Shown here: positions 17,195 to 26,233 of the stretch, one piece after another
Numbering within the stretch: the first letter of the stretch is position 1
Layout: each line of letters starts with the position of its first letter
Assembly (NCBI RefSeq): GCF_006716345.1
Contig: NZ_VFOX01000001.1
Location: forward strand, 2,604,001 to 2,668,000
Source: Microbacterium saperdae
GTDB taxonomy: Bacteria > Actinomycetota > Actinomycetes > Actinomycetales > Microbacteriaceae
Length of the DNA stretch: 64,000 bases
Direction: 5' to 3'
The notes under the pieces: generated by a model
Databases searched by the model: none
What the model saw: only the letters and a program-made list of their open reading frames with translations
Told to the model about the DNA's origin: nothing
Position numbers and translations under genes: made by a program

Positions 17195-18132
17195 GCGGCC
17201 ACCTCCCGACGAAGGTCGCGTCCGAGGAGGTCTTCGTACAACCGCACCGGAGTCATCTCCCCCGCGCGATCGCCGTACTGCGCCCGCGCCCGCCGGAAGA
17301 TCTGCTCGACCAGAGACGACAGCTCGACGGGCATCCCGACCGAACGCGCCAGATCGACGGACAGACCGAGGTCCTTGCACGCCAGCGCGATCGCGAATCC
17401 CTCGTCATAGTCGCCGTGGTCCAGGATCGAGAGCACATCTCGGGAGACGAACGTGCTGTTCGCCGGGCTGGCGATCAGCGCATCGCGCAGCACTCCGAGG
17501 TCCACCCCGGCGGCGACCCCGACCGAGAGCACCTCGGCGGTGGCCACCAGATGCGAGAACCACAGCTGGTTGATCATGAGCTTCACGGCGTACCCCGCGC
17601 CGTGTCCTCCGACGTGGAGGATGCGCTCGGGGTCGCCCATCGCCTCGAACACCGGACGCAGACGGGCCACGTCGTCGGCGTCTCCCCCGATGAAGATCTG
17701 CAGCATTCCGCTGGCCGCGCCGACCGACATCCCGCTCACGGGGGCGTCGAGCAGGTGCAGCCCCCGGCCGGCCTGCTCGACGCGCACGGCGTCGAGCACC
17801 TCGGGAACCGAGGTCGACATGTCGATCCAGGTCCCACCATCGGCGAGACCGGCGACGAGGCCGTCGCTCCCGGCCGCGACCGCGGCGACGTGCTTCGGTG
17901 TCGGCAGCATCGTGATGACCAGGTCGCTGCCGGCCGCGACCTCACGAGGCGTGTCCGCCCACCGGGCGCCGCCGGCGATGAGCTCCGCGGCGGACTCGCG
18001 GCGGAGATCCGTCACGACCAGGGGGAAACCTGCGGCCTGCAGGTTGCGCGTCATACCGGATCCCATGTTGCCGAGTCCGATGAACCCGACAGTGGGGAGG
18101 GCCTCGGTGAGCGGAGGCGTGGAGGAACTCAT
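17191..18132 (-). CDS. 3-hydroxyisobutyrate-dehydrogenase-family NAD(P) oxidoreductase (beta-hydroxyacid dehydrogenase)
   Basis: This 313-residue protein has the N-terminal dinucleotide site GFIGLGNMGSGM, the substrate-binding DAPVSGMSVGAASG segment and the catalytic lysine in GAGYAVKLMINQL. It oxidises or reduces a 3-hydroxyacid or related semialdehyde; tartronate semialdehyde reductase, 3-hydroxyisobutyrate dehydrogenase and L-threonate dehydrogenase are known members. The specificity is not evident. It starts 5 bases after the Fae-family gene and overlaps the ALDH gene. Confidence 0.9.
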   Translation of the reverse strand: MSSSTPPLTEALPTVGFIGLGNMGSGMTRNLQAAGFPLVVTDLRRESAAELIAGGARWADTPREVAAGSDLVITMLPTPKHVAAVAAGSDGLVAGLADGGTWIDMSTSVPEVLDAVRVEQAGRGLHLLDAPVSGMSVGAASGMLQIFIGGDADDVARLRPVFEAMGDPERILHVGGHGAGYAVKLMINQLWFSHLVATAEVLSVGVAAGVDLGVLRDALIASPANSTFVSRDVLSILDHGDYDEGFAIALACKDLGLSVDLARSVGMPVELSSLVEQIFRRARAQYGDRAGEMTPVRLYEDLLGRDLRREVAA

Positions 18133-18137
18133 GGGTC

Positions 18138-18662
18138 TTACGTGTCCTTCGTGGTGGAGAGGGGGGTGAAGAAGGGGTTGGTGGGGTGATCGCGGGCGGC
18201 GAGCACCTCGTCGAGGTCGGGAAGAGACGCCGCCCCGTTCGCGAGCGCTGTACGGGTCGCCTCACGGTTGTTGCGGTAGACCGTCTCGGCGTCGTCCGCG
18301 GCCGGATTGACCCACACCGCGGCGATCACGGCGTGGGTGTCGGCAGCCTCACGCGGGATGACCCCGTCCGCGACGGCATCCGCGACTCCGGCGGCGACGC
18401 CCGCCTGGGCGGGTCCCCATATGAGGAGACCGTGGTCGTCGCCCGCGGGGGCCGCCTTCGTGACGAACAGCGTCAGGGGCTTGACCGGCAGCGACGGGCG
18501 CAGCACCGCGACGAACGGCACGTGACCCTGGCTGGGACTGGCGAGGGCCGTGGCCCATGCCGTCCCTGCCGGTCCGTCACGGTGACCGAGCACGGTGTTG
18601 ATGTGCGCGGCGTTGACGCCCTCCCCGATGAAGCTCTCGCCGAGCTGCACAGCGGCGGTCAT
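18138..18662 (-). CDS. Formaldehyde-activating enzyme (Fae) family protein
   Basis: This 174-residue protein matches Fae over its full length. Visible family features are LGESFIGEG, then AAHINTVLG with the conserved active-site histidine (His20), LPVKPLTL, GPAQAGVAAGVADAVADG, IPREAAD and AADDA, with NREAT and a C-terminal NPFF. In methylotrophs Fae speeds condensation of formaldehyde with tetrahydromethanopterin. Microbacteriaceae are not known to make that cofactor, so a different acceptor, or another aldehyde chemistry, must be considered. The ATG at 18662 overlaps the binding-protein stop by one base, placing it inside the transporter-catabolic operon. This is the most unusual gene in the window. 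Confidence 0.88.
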   Translation of the reverse strand: MTAAVQLGESFIGEGVNAAHINTVLGHRDGPAGTAWATALASPSQGHVPFVAVLRPSLPVKPLTLFVTKAAPAGDDHGLLIWGPAQAGVAAGVADAVADGVIPREAADTHAVIAAVWVNPAADDAETVYRNNREATRTALANGAASLPDLDEVLAARDHPTNPFFTPLSTTKDT

Positions 18663-19603
18663 CAGATGAGCCCCTGATCCTCGAGCCACTCGATCGCGAC
18701 GTCTTCCGGGTCCTCGCCGTCCACGTCCACACGGGCGTTGAGCGTCTGCATGACCTCGGTGGTGAGCAACGGGCTGAGCTCGGCCAGGACGTCGGCGATC
18801 GCCGGGTGCTCGTCGAGCGTGCTCTGCTTGAGGGTGAAGCCGCCCTGGTAGCTCGGGAAGAACTCCTTGTCGTCCTCCATCACCACCAGGTCGAGGGCCG
18901 GAATGCGGCCGTCGGTCTGGAACACCTCGCCGAAGTTGCAATCGTCGCCCTTCTGGGTCGCGGTGTAGATCACGCCGGTGTCGAGCATCGTCACGTTGGC
19001 GGCGGGGGCATCGAATCCGTACGCCGCGGACAGTCCCGGCCAGCCGTCGTCACGCGTCGAGAACTCGCTCTCGATGCAGAACGTCTGGTCGGCGCTGGGG
19101 AGCTTGGCGACATCGCTGAGCGTCTTCACACCGAGCTCGTCGGCCTCGCTCTGCCGGATGGCGAACGCATACGTGTTGTTGAACGGTGCGGGATCGAGCC
19201 ACGCGATGCCGCTCTCGGCGTCCGCCTCCTTCACGGCGTCGAACTGCGCCTCGGCGCCCTGCACCGGCGTCGTGTTGCCGTTGTAGGTGATCCACGACGT
19301 GCCGGTGTACTCCCAGTAGCCCAGGAACTGGTCGTTCTCCAGTGCCTGGCGCACGTTCGCCGAGCCGACGAGTTTGGTGTTCGCCTCGACGTCGGCGCCG
19401 TGGGCGTTGAGGATCTCAGCGGTCATGTACGCGAGGATGTACTGCTCGGAGAAGTCCTTCGAGCCGATCTCACCGGTGAGACCTTCGAGCTCGTCGCCCT
19501 TCGCCCCTGCGCCGCCGGCACCGCCGGAGGTGCAGCCGCTGAGGAGGAGTGCTCCGGCGGCAAGTGCCGCGAATGTTGCTGTTGCGATGGTGCGCGATGT
19601 CAT
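18662..19603 (-). CDS. Glycine betaine/choline-type ABC transporter substrate-binding lipoprotein (OpuAC/OpuCC-like)
   Basis: This 313-residue lipoprotein has a signal peptide ending in the lipobox LLLSGC (cysteine near residue 24), a Gly-rich linker, and an OpuAC domain recognised by KDFSEQYILAYMTAEIL and YWEYTGTSW. Relatives bind quaternary ammonium or sulfonium compounds such as glycine betaine, choline and carnitine through an aromatic cage. It probably captures the growth substrate of this operon outside the membrane. It lies between its permease gene (39-base gap) and the Fae-family gene (overlap). Confidence 0.9.
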   Translation of the reverse strand: MTSRTIATATFAALAAGALLLSGCTSGGAGGAGAKGDELEGLTGEIGSKDFSEQYILAYMTAEILNAHGADVEANTKLVGSANVRQALENDQFLGYWEYTGTSWITYNGNTTPVQGAEAQFDAVKEADAESGIAWLDPAPFNNTYAFAIRQSEADELGVKTLSDVAKLPSADQTFCIESEFSTRDDGWPGLSAAYGFDAPAANVTMLDTGVIYTATQKGDDCNFGEVFQTDGRIPALDLVVMEDDKEFFPSYQGGFTLKQSTLDEHPAIADVLAELSPLLTTEVMQTLNARVDVDGEDPEDVAIEWLEDQGLI

Positions 19604-19642
19604 TGCAGGTTCCTTTCGGGAGGGAATACGAGGATCGATGAT

Positions 19643-20434
19643 TCAGAGGCCTTTGGGGCGGACGATGTCTTCCACGACGCTGGCCGCCCAGTCGATGAGC
19701 ACGGCGATCGCGGCGACCAGGACCGCGCCGACGATGAGGACCGGATAGCGCTGCAGCTTCAGACCGTTGATGATCATGTCGCCGAGGCCGCCCGCGTTGA
19801 TGAAGGTCGCCACGGTCGCCACTCCGACCGCGAACACGAGAGCGGTGCGGAGTCCGGCGAGGATCACGGGCGAAGCGAGAGGCAGTTCGACTCTGCGCAG
19901 CACCTGGCCGGAAGTCATCCCCATGCCCCGCGCCGATTCCCGGATGTTCGGGTCGACCTGTGCGAGGCCCGCGATCGTGTTCTGCAGCACGGGGAGGAAA
20001 GAGTAGATCACGAGCGCGACGAGCGCCGTCGTGAAGCCGGTCTGCCACACGATCGCGAGGAGGATCACGACGCCGATGGCCGGTGTCGCCTGACCGATGT
20101 TCGCGATGCCGATCACGATCCCGCGGAAGACACGCGACGACGAACGGCTGACCGCGATGCCGGCGGGGATCGCCAGCACCGCCACCAGGATCGATGCCGT
20201 GATCGACAGGATCAGGTGCTCGCCGATGCGCGCCGTGATGTAGTCGGCGTTGAGCGTGCGCTTCTCGATCGAGTCGAGCTCGAGTGTCGAGATCCAGACG
20301 AACGTGATCAGCAGCACCGCCGCGACGACGATCAGCGGCATCATGCGCCGCAGCAGCACGGGCATGCCTCGTCGCTCCGCGGGCTGCGTCTGCAGGACCG
20401 TCGTCGCGGAGGGCACGATGTCGGGCGCCTGCAT
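19643..20434 (-). CDS. ABC transporter permease, osmoprotectant type (OpuCB/OpuCD-like), first of two
   Basis: This 263-residue integral membrane protein has about six hydrophobic helices and the EAA-type loop around ESARGMGMTSGQVLRRVELP that contacts the ATPase. IGQATPAIGVVILLA is typical of the OpuC permeases. An ATG at 20434 with GGAGGG nine bases upstream is preferred to the overlapping GTG at 20440. It follows the ATPase gene by two bases. With the second permease at 21467-22132 it would form a heterodimeric channel. Confidence 0.9.
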   Translation of the reverse strand: MQAPDIVPSATTVLQTQPAERRGMPVLLRRMMPLIVVAAVLLITFVWISTLELDSIEKRTLNADYITARIGEHLILSITASILVAVLAIPAGIAVSRSSSRVFRGIVIGIANIGQATPAIGVVILLAIVWQTGFTTALVALVIYSFLPVLQNTIAGLAQVDPNIRESARGMGMTSGQVLRRVELPLASPVILAGLRTALVFAVGVATVATFINAGGLGDMIINGLKLQRYPVLIVGAVLVAAIAVLIDWAASVVEDIVRPKGL

Positions 20435-20436
20435 GG

Positions 20437-21466
<1,030 letters not shown>

Positions 21467-21474
<8 letters not shown>

Positions 21475-22132
21475 GGAGACCCCTTGAGGTGGTGAGACGG
21501 GCGATGAGCACGAGGATGCCGTCGAGGACGAGCGCGAGGATGATCACGGCGACGGTGCCGGTGAGCGCGTAGTTGAGGGCGTTCTTGGAGCCCAGGGAAG
21601 ACAGCCCCTTGAAGATGTACTCGCCGAGTCCTGGGCCCGCGACGTAGGCGGCGATCGCCGCGATGCCGACCGTGAGCTGGGCGGCGACGCGGATGCCGGT
21701 CATGATCACCGGCCAGGCGATCGGCAGCTGCACGGTGAAGAGCACCCGCGCGGGGCCGAGGCCCATCCCGCGTGCGGATTCCAGGACCGAGACCGGCACC
21801 TCGCGGAGACCGACGACCGTGTTGCGTACGACAGGGAGCAGGGAGTAGAAGACGAGCGCGACCACGGTGGGCAGCCAGCCGAGACCGAGGATCGGGCTGA
21901 GCAGGGCGAGGAGCGCGAGCGACGGGATCGTGATCGCGACGGCGGCTGCGGTCAACACCGTCGTGCGGGCGATGCGTCGATTGCGGACGAGGATGCCCAG
22001 CCCGATCCCGATGGCCGAGGCCAGCGCGATGGAGATGAGCACGACGACGAGATGATCGCGGGTCAGCTCGAGGATGTCGTCTGCGCGACGTGTGAGGAAG
22101 GCCATGAGGTCTTCCCAGTTGAATCCGGTCAA
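21467..22132 (-). CDS. ABC transporter permease, osmoprotectant type, second permease; first gene of the Fae operon
   Basis: This 221-residue permease has about six membrane helices. IPSLALLALLSPILGLG and ESARGMGLGPARVLFTVQLP (coupling loop) mark the OpuCB/CD family. The TTG at 22132 has AGGAG (22138-22142 on plus) five bases upstream, so it is preferred to the later in-frame ATG. It heads the ten-gene unit that runs to 11984 and is divergent from the iclR-type gene, with a promoter at 22178-22205. Confidence 0.9.
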
Positions 22133-22177
22133 GAGGGCTCCTGTCTCGTCGTTGAGGCCGGTACCGGGATGTCATTC

Positions 22178-22205
22178 ACCGTAGCCGGTGTAACCATTTC
22201 GTCAA
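22178..22205 (-). promoter_or_regulatory. Promoter of the Fae operon with a CACCG/CGGTG palindrome at -10
   Basis: Reading the minus strand, TTGACG (22200-22205) and TACGGT (22178-22183) are separated by 16 bases, a good vegetative promoter. The inverted repeat CACCG-N4-CGGTG lies on the -10 box, a fitting place for a repressor such as the divergent IclR-family protein. The boxes are seen; promoter activity is inferred. Confidence 0.6.
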
Positions 22206-22210
22206 AGAGT

Positions 22211-22241
22211 GTTGTGACTATGGCAACGGATCAGGTTAGAC
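22211..22241 (+). promoter_or_regulatory. Promoter of the IclR gene with GTTG/CAAC inverted repeat
   Basis: TTGTGA (22212-22217) and TTAGAC (22236-22241) are 18 bases apart, and the -10 box ends seven bases before the GTG at 22249, so a leaderless mRNA is predicted. GTTGTGACTATGGCAAC (22211-22227) is a 17-base sequence with GTTG/CAAC arms that covers the -35 box and resembles palindromes bound by IclR-family proteins. Autoregulation is inferred. Confidence 0.6.
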
Positions 22242-22248
22242 TCGCCCC

Positions 22249-23109
22249 GTGAACACCGCCACGACGCCCTCCGCTCCCCGCCGGAACTCCTCCGGCCTGG
22301 GGCGCGACATCGAGATCCTCGAGCTGCTCGGCACCGATGAGGCGCTGAGATCGGGAGGGCTCGGCGTCTCCCAGGTCGCACAGTCCACCGGCCGCGACAA
22401 GGCGGTGGTCTCACGCACCCTGGCGACGCTCGCCGAGAGCGGCCTGGTCGAGCGCGACGACGACACCCTCCGCTACCTGCTGGGACCGCGGCTGTACGCA
22501 CTCGCGGCGCACACGGCCAGCACGACCCTCGTGCACGCCTCACGCAGCATCCTGCGCCGACTGGTGCAGTCGACGAGGGAGACCAGCCACCTGTGCGTGC
22601 TGCGCGGCGGCAACGTGCTCACCCTGTTGAGCGAGCTCAGCCCGCACGACGTGCGGACGACGGGCTGGGCGGGAACCACCACGGCCGCCTGGCGCACCCC
22701 CTCCGGTCGCGCACTGCTGAGCGACTGGGACGAGGAGTCGCTCGCGCGCTGGTACGAGGACCACGGCCAGGATCAGCCACTGGTCGGGCGATTCGACCAG
22801 GCGGACCCCTCGGTGTTCCCCGTCCTCGACGCCCCGCCTCCCGGCAACGCCCCCGTGACCGACCTCGCCAGCCTCCTGACCGAGCTCGCGCGTATCCGCG
22901 AACAGGGATACGCGCTCTCCGACGAGGAACTCGAGTTCGGCGTCGTCGCCGCGTCGGCGCCGATCACGGACTTCACGGGGCGCATCGTCGCCGCCGTGAA
23001 CGTCAGCGCCCCCAAGGCGCGCATCGGACACCGGCTGGATGCTCTGGGCGTGTTCGTCTCACGCGCTGCCCGGGAGCTGTCGGCACGACTCGGCGCCACC
23101 GGCGCCTGA
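22249..23109 (+). CDS. IclR-family transcriptional regulator of the Fae operon
   Basis: This 286-residue protein has an N-terminal winged helix (GVSQVAQSTGRDKAVVSRTL, then LVERDDDTLRYLLGPRL) and a C-terminal IclR effector domain (ETSHLCVLRGGNVLTL, then TPSGRALL and EQGYALSDEELEFGVVAASAP). IclR proteins bind small acids or aromatics and act as repressors or activators. It is divergent from the ten-gene transporter/Fae operon and shares its 116-base control region, so it very likely regulates that operon. GTG 22249 fits the leaderless promoter. Confidence 0.92.
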   Translation: MNTATTPSAPRRNSSGLGRDIEILELLGTDEALRSGGLGVSQVAQSTGRDKAVVSRTLATLAESGLVERDDDTLRYLLGPRLYALAAHTASTTLVHASRSILRRLVQSTRETSHLCVLRGGNVLTLLSELSPHDVRTTGWAGTTTAAWRTPSGRALLSDWDEESLARWYEDHGQDQPLVGRFDQADPSVFPVLDAPPPGNAPVTDLASLLTELARIREQGYALSDEELEFGVVAASAPITDFTGRIVAAVNVSAPKARIGHRLDALGVFVSRAARELSARLGATGA

Positions 23110-23218
23110 TCCGGGCGGAGTTCCGTGCCTCGGGAGGAGAATTCCGCTCCGGTCCTCCTCCGTACGGGGAGTTCTCCTCCGGAGCGCGCCGACTCAGCGC
23201 AGAGCCGAGCGATCCGAC
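23110..23218. repeat. Convergent intergenic region rich in inverted and direct repeats
   Basis: This 109-base gap between the ends of the IclR and LacI genes contains GGAGGAGAA (23133-23141) inverted to TTCTCCTCC (23172-23180), an alternative pairing GCTCCGG (23146-23152) with CCGGAGC (23179-23185), and a 12-base direct repeat CCGACTCAGCGC at 23189-23200 and 23214-23225. It is probably a bidirectional terminator structure. There is no T-run, and no gene is seen. Confidence 0.45.
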
Positions 23219-24256
23219 TCAGCGCTGCCGCGGCGGCGCTGTGCTCTCCCGCACGATGAGCTCGGTGCCCACGAGCGGGGTCTGCAGCCGCTCCCCCTGG
23301 TCGAGCTCGGCGACGAGCGCATCCACGGCGAAGGCGCCGACACGCTCGGGGTGCTGCTGCACCGTCGTGAGCGGCGGCCAGAGCTGCGCCGCATCGGGCA
23401 GCCCGTCGAAGCCGACGATGCTGACGTCGTCCGGAACCGCGCGCCCGACCTCGCGGAACGCGCGCAGCACGCCGATCGCCATCTGGTCGTTGGCGGCGAA
23501 GACCGCGGTCACTCCGTCGATCTCACGCAGCGTCACGCCGGCCTCGTACCCGGAGGCGGCACTCCAGTCCCCCTGCAGGGGTTCGGGCACACGTCGTCCT
23601 GCCGCCTCCAGTGTCGACTGCCAGGCCTCCCGGCGCCGCTCGGCGGAGTACGACTGCGCCGGCCCGGTCACGTGCCACACGGTCTCGTGACCGAGGTCGA
23701 GCAGATGCTCGGTCGCCAACCGTGCGCCCTGCGCCTGATCCGTGTCGACGAAGGGATGCTCCGCCGTGCGGTTCGAGTCCACGAACACGACGGGGAGCCC
23801 GCTGGGGATCTCGATGTCGGCCTCGTCGAGCTGATGCGCCTCGATCACGATGATGATGCCGTCGACGGCATGCTCCTCGAGCCGGCGGAAAGCACCCACG
23901 ACGGTGTCCTTGGCACTGGATTCCACGGGGATGAGGGTGAGGGCGTATCCGAGTTGCGCCGCGCGCACGGCGATCGCGTCGAGCGTGCGCTGGTTGCCGT
24001 AGGAGCTGAACGAGAACATCACGACGCCGAACGTGCGGAACCGGCCGGATCGCAGCGCCCTGGCCGCGCTGTTCGGGCGGTAGCCGAGGCGATGCATGGC
24101 CTCCTCGACCCGCTCCCTGGTCGCGGCACCGACGTAGCCGCGCGCATTCACGACGCGGGACACGGTCTGGCCGGACACCCCGGCCTCGCGGGCGACGTCC
24201 TCCATCGAAGGCTCTCTGCGGCGCTGCGACTGCTCTGTCGAAGGTTCCAAGGTCAC
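23219..24256 (-). CDS. LacI-family transcriptional repressor of the galactoside operon
   Basis: This 345-residue protein has a LacI helix-turn-helix near residues 18-40 (MEDVAREAGVSGQTVSRVVN) with the hinge helix NSAARALRSGR, then a periplasmic-binding-protein-like effector domain (FGVVMFSFSSYGNQ, GFDGLPDAAQLWPPLTTV). It presumably senses a galactoside or a product of the adjacent GH35 enzyme. The GTG at 24256 gives the expected N-terminal tail. It is divergent from the ABC sugar transporter operon and faces two TGTnnACGTnnACA operators. Confidence 0.92.
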   Translation of the reverse strand: MTLEPSTEQSQRRREPSMEDVAREAGVSGQTVSRVVNARGYVGAATRERVEEAMHRLGYRPNSAARALRSGRFRTFGVVMFSFSSYGNQRTLDAIAVRAAQLGYALTLIPVESSAKDTVVGAFRRLEEHAVDGIIIVIEAHQLDEADIEIPSGLPVVFVDSNRTAEHPFVDTDQAQGARLATEHLLDLGHETVWHVTGPAQSYSAERRREAWQSTLEAAGRRVPEPLQGDWSAASGYEAGVTLREIDGVTAVFAANDQMAIGVLRAFREVGRAVPDDVSIVGFDGLPDAAQLWPPLTTVQQHPERVGAFAVDALVAELDQGERLQTPLVGTELIVRESTAPPRQR

Positions 24257-24275
24257 GGGTCATCATCCATTCATG

Positions 24276-24323
24276 TGTTGACGTTGACACACTAGCAGTG
24301 GATCACATATGTTGACGTAGACA
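24276..24323 (+). promoter_or_regulatory. Galactoside operon promoter overlapped by two LacI-type operators
   Basis: Two copies of the palindrome TGTnnACGTnnACA occur: TGTTGACGTTGACA at 24276-24289 and TGTTGACGTAGACA at 24310-24323, 34 bases centre to centre (about three helical turns). The -35 box TTGACA (24284-24289) is inside the first operator and the -10 box TATGTT (24308-24313) runs into the second, with an 18-base spacer. Repressor binding would cover both promoter elements. The CG-centred palindrome is typical of LacI-family sites. Confidence 0.75.
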
Positions 24324-24364
24324 CACGGCGCAGTGAGCGCCTGGACTTGGAGAAGGTCTCGTCG

Positions 24365-25282
24365 ATGACGACTGAAATCATTGCGGCCCCCGGCACCGCC
24401 GGCATCCGCCGCCGCGAGAAGCGCGACTGGAGAGGATGGGCCTTCGTCGGCCCGTTCATGGTCGTGTTCGCCCTGGTGTTCCTGACGCCGCTCGCCTACG
24501 CGCTGTACCTCAGCTTCTTCCAGGAGAAGCTCATCGGCGGCACCTCGTTCGTCGGCTTCGACAACTACGTCCGCGCCCTCGGCGACTCGCAGTTCTGGGA
24601 GGCGTTCGGCCGCGTGATCCTCTTCCTGGTCGTCCAGGTCCCGATCATGCTCGCCCTCGCGCTCGGCGCGGCACTCGCCCTCGACAGCGCCCGACTGCGC
24701 GGCGCCTCGTTCTTCCGCATCCTGATCTTCCTGCCGTACGCGGTGCCGGCCGTCGTGGCCGTGCTGATGTGGGGCTACATCTACGGCGACCAGTTCGGGC
24801 TCACGTCGAACATCAACGACTTCCTCGGCAGTGACCTCATCACGCCGTTCGCGAGGGAATGGATCCTGGTCTCGATCGGCAACATCGTCACCTGGCAGTT
24901 CGTCGGCTACAACATGCTGATCTTCTACTCCTCGCTCAAGACGATCCCCACCGACATGTACGAAGCCGCATCCCTCGACGGCGCCGGCGCATGGCGCACG
25001 ATCTTCTCGATCAAGATCCCCTCGGTGCGCGGCGCTCTCGTGATCGCCACGATCTTCTCGATCATCGGCAGCTTCCAGCTCTTCAACGAGCCCAACATCC
25101 TGCGTCCGCTCGCGCCGAACGTGATCACGACGTACTTCACCCCCAACATGTACGCCTACAACCTCTCGTTCGCGGGACAGCAGTTCAACTACGCCGCGAC
25201 GATCGCCATCATCATGGGCGTCATCACGGCCGTGATCGCCTACGTCGTGCAACTGCGCGGCTCGAAGTCGGAGGTGCGCTGA
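24365..25282 (+). CDS. Carbohydrate ABC transporter permease, MalF/UgpA type
   Basis: This 305-residue membrane protein of CUT1 sugar importers has six or so hydrophobic helices. The EAA loop, EAASLDGAGAWRTIFSIKIP, contacts the ATPase. No ATPase gene is present in the cluster, so a shared MsiK-type ATPase elsewhere in the genome is expected, as in other actinobacteria. ATG 24365 has GGAGAAGG eight bases upstream. It is the first gene of the LacI-controlled operon. Confidence 0.93.
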   Translation: MTTEIIAAPGTAGIRRREKRDWRGWAFVGPFMVVFALVFLTPLAYALYLSFFQEKLIGGTSFVGFDNYVRALGDSQFWEAFGRVILFLVVQVPIMLALALGAALALDSARLRGASFFRILIFLPYAVPAVVAVLMWGYIYGDQFGLTSNINDFLGSDLITPFAREWILVSIGNIVTWQFVGYNMLIFYSSLKTIPTDMYEAASLDGAGAWRTIFSIKIPSVRGALVIATIFSIIGSFQLFNEPNILRPLAPNVITTYFTPNMYAYNLSFAGQQFNYAATIAIIMGVITAVIAYVVQLRGSKSEVR

Positions 25283-25283
25283 G

Positions 25284-26174
25284 ATGGCACTCCCCCTTGC
25301 CCGCCCCTCACGCCGCCGCAACGACCCGATGAACCCGCGGTCGTCCAAGACGCTGCTGATCGTCATGGTCGTCTACGCGCTCTACACGCTGGTGCCGCTG
25401 GTCTGGCTGCTGTTCAGCTCGACCAAGACGCAATCCGGGCTGTTCAGCTCGTTCGGTCTGTGGTTCGCCGACGACTTCGCATTCTTCGACAATCTCGCCG
25501 CGACCTTCGCCTACCGGGACGGCATCTTCCTGCGCTGGCTCGGCAACACCCTGCTGTACGTGGTGGTCGGCGCCGGCGGTGCGACGCTGCTGGCGACCAT
25601 GGCCGGCTACGGATTGGCGAAGTACCGCTTCCCCGGTCGCCCTGCGGTGTTCGCGATCGTGCTGGGCGCCGTCGCCGTCCCCGGAACCGCACTGGCGGTC
25701 CCCACCTTCCTGCTGTTCAGCGAGCTCGGGCTCACGAACACTCCCTGGGCGGTCATCATCCCGTCGCTGATCAGCCCGTTCGGTCTGTACCTGATCTGGG
25801 TGTTCGCCACCGAGTCGGTGCCCACCGAGCTGCTGGAGGCCGCGCGCATCGACGGCGCGGGAGAGTTCCGCACGTTCTTCACGATCTCGATGCGCCTGCT
25901 GGCCCCGGGCATCGTGACGGTCGCACTCTTCACCGTGGTCGCCACCTGGAACAACTACTTCCTGCCGCTCATCATGCTCTCCGATCCGGCGTGGTACCCG
26001 CTGACCGTCGGCCTGAACCAGTGGAGCTCGCAGGCCATCGGCGCCGGCTCGCAGCCGATCTACAACCTCGTGATCATGGGCTCCCTGCTCACGATCATCC
26101 CGATCGTCATCGCCTTCCTGCTGCTCCAGCGGTTCTGGCAGTCAGGTCTCACCGCGGGAAGCGTCAAGCAGTAG
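25284..26174 (+). CDS. Carbohydrate ABC transporter permease, MalG/UgpE type
   Basis: This 296-residue partner permease has about six membrane helices and the EAA loop EAARIDGAGEFRTFFTISMR. It begins one base after the stop of the MalF-type gene, with GGAGGTG upstream, so the two are translated together; an internal ATG at 25329 is the alternative start. Together they form the membrane channel for the galactoside captured by the binding protein encoded next. Confidence 0.93.
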   Translation: MALPLARPSRRRNDPMNPRSSKTLLIVMVVYALYTLVPLVWLLFSSTKTQSGLFSSFGLWFADDFAFFDNLAATFAYRDGIFLRWLGNTLLYVVVGAGGATLLATMAGYGLAKYRFPGRPAVFAIVLGAVAVPGTALAVPTFLLFSELGLTNTPWAVIIPSLISPFGLYLIWVFATESVPTELLEAARIDGAGEFRTFFTISMRLLAPGIVTVALFTVVATWNNYFLPLIMLSDPAWYPLTVGLNQWSSQAIGAGSQPIYNLVIMGSLLTIIPIVIAFLLLQRFWQSGLTAGSVKQ

Positions 26175-26233
26175 TCGCCCCCGTTCCACCCCGTCGGTCC
26201 GATGCTGGACCGCACCCCCGAAAGGACACAGCA

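Noticed and set aside
18138-18662. Standard methylotrophy (H4MPT) module around the Fae gene
   Set aside because: No mtd, mch, fhc or methanol/methylamine dehydrogenase genes lie nearby, so the classical pathway is not supported by this window.
25460-26233. N-terminal extension of the sugar-binding protein
   Set aside because: It overlaps the MalG-type permease gene in another frame and would bury the lipoprotein signal peptide.
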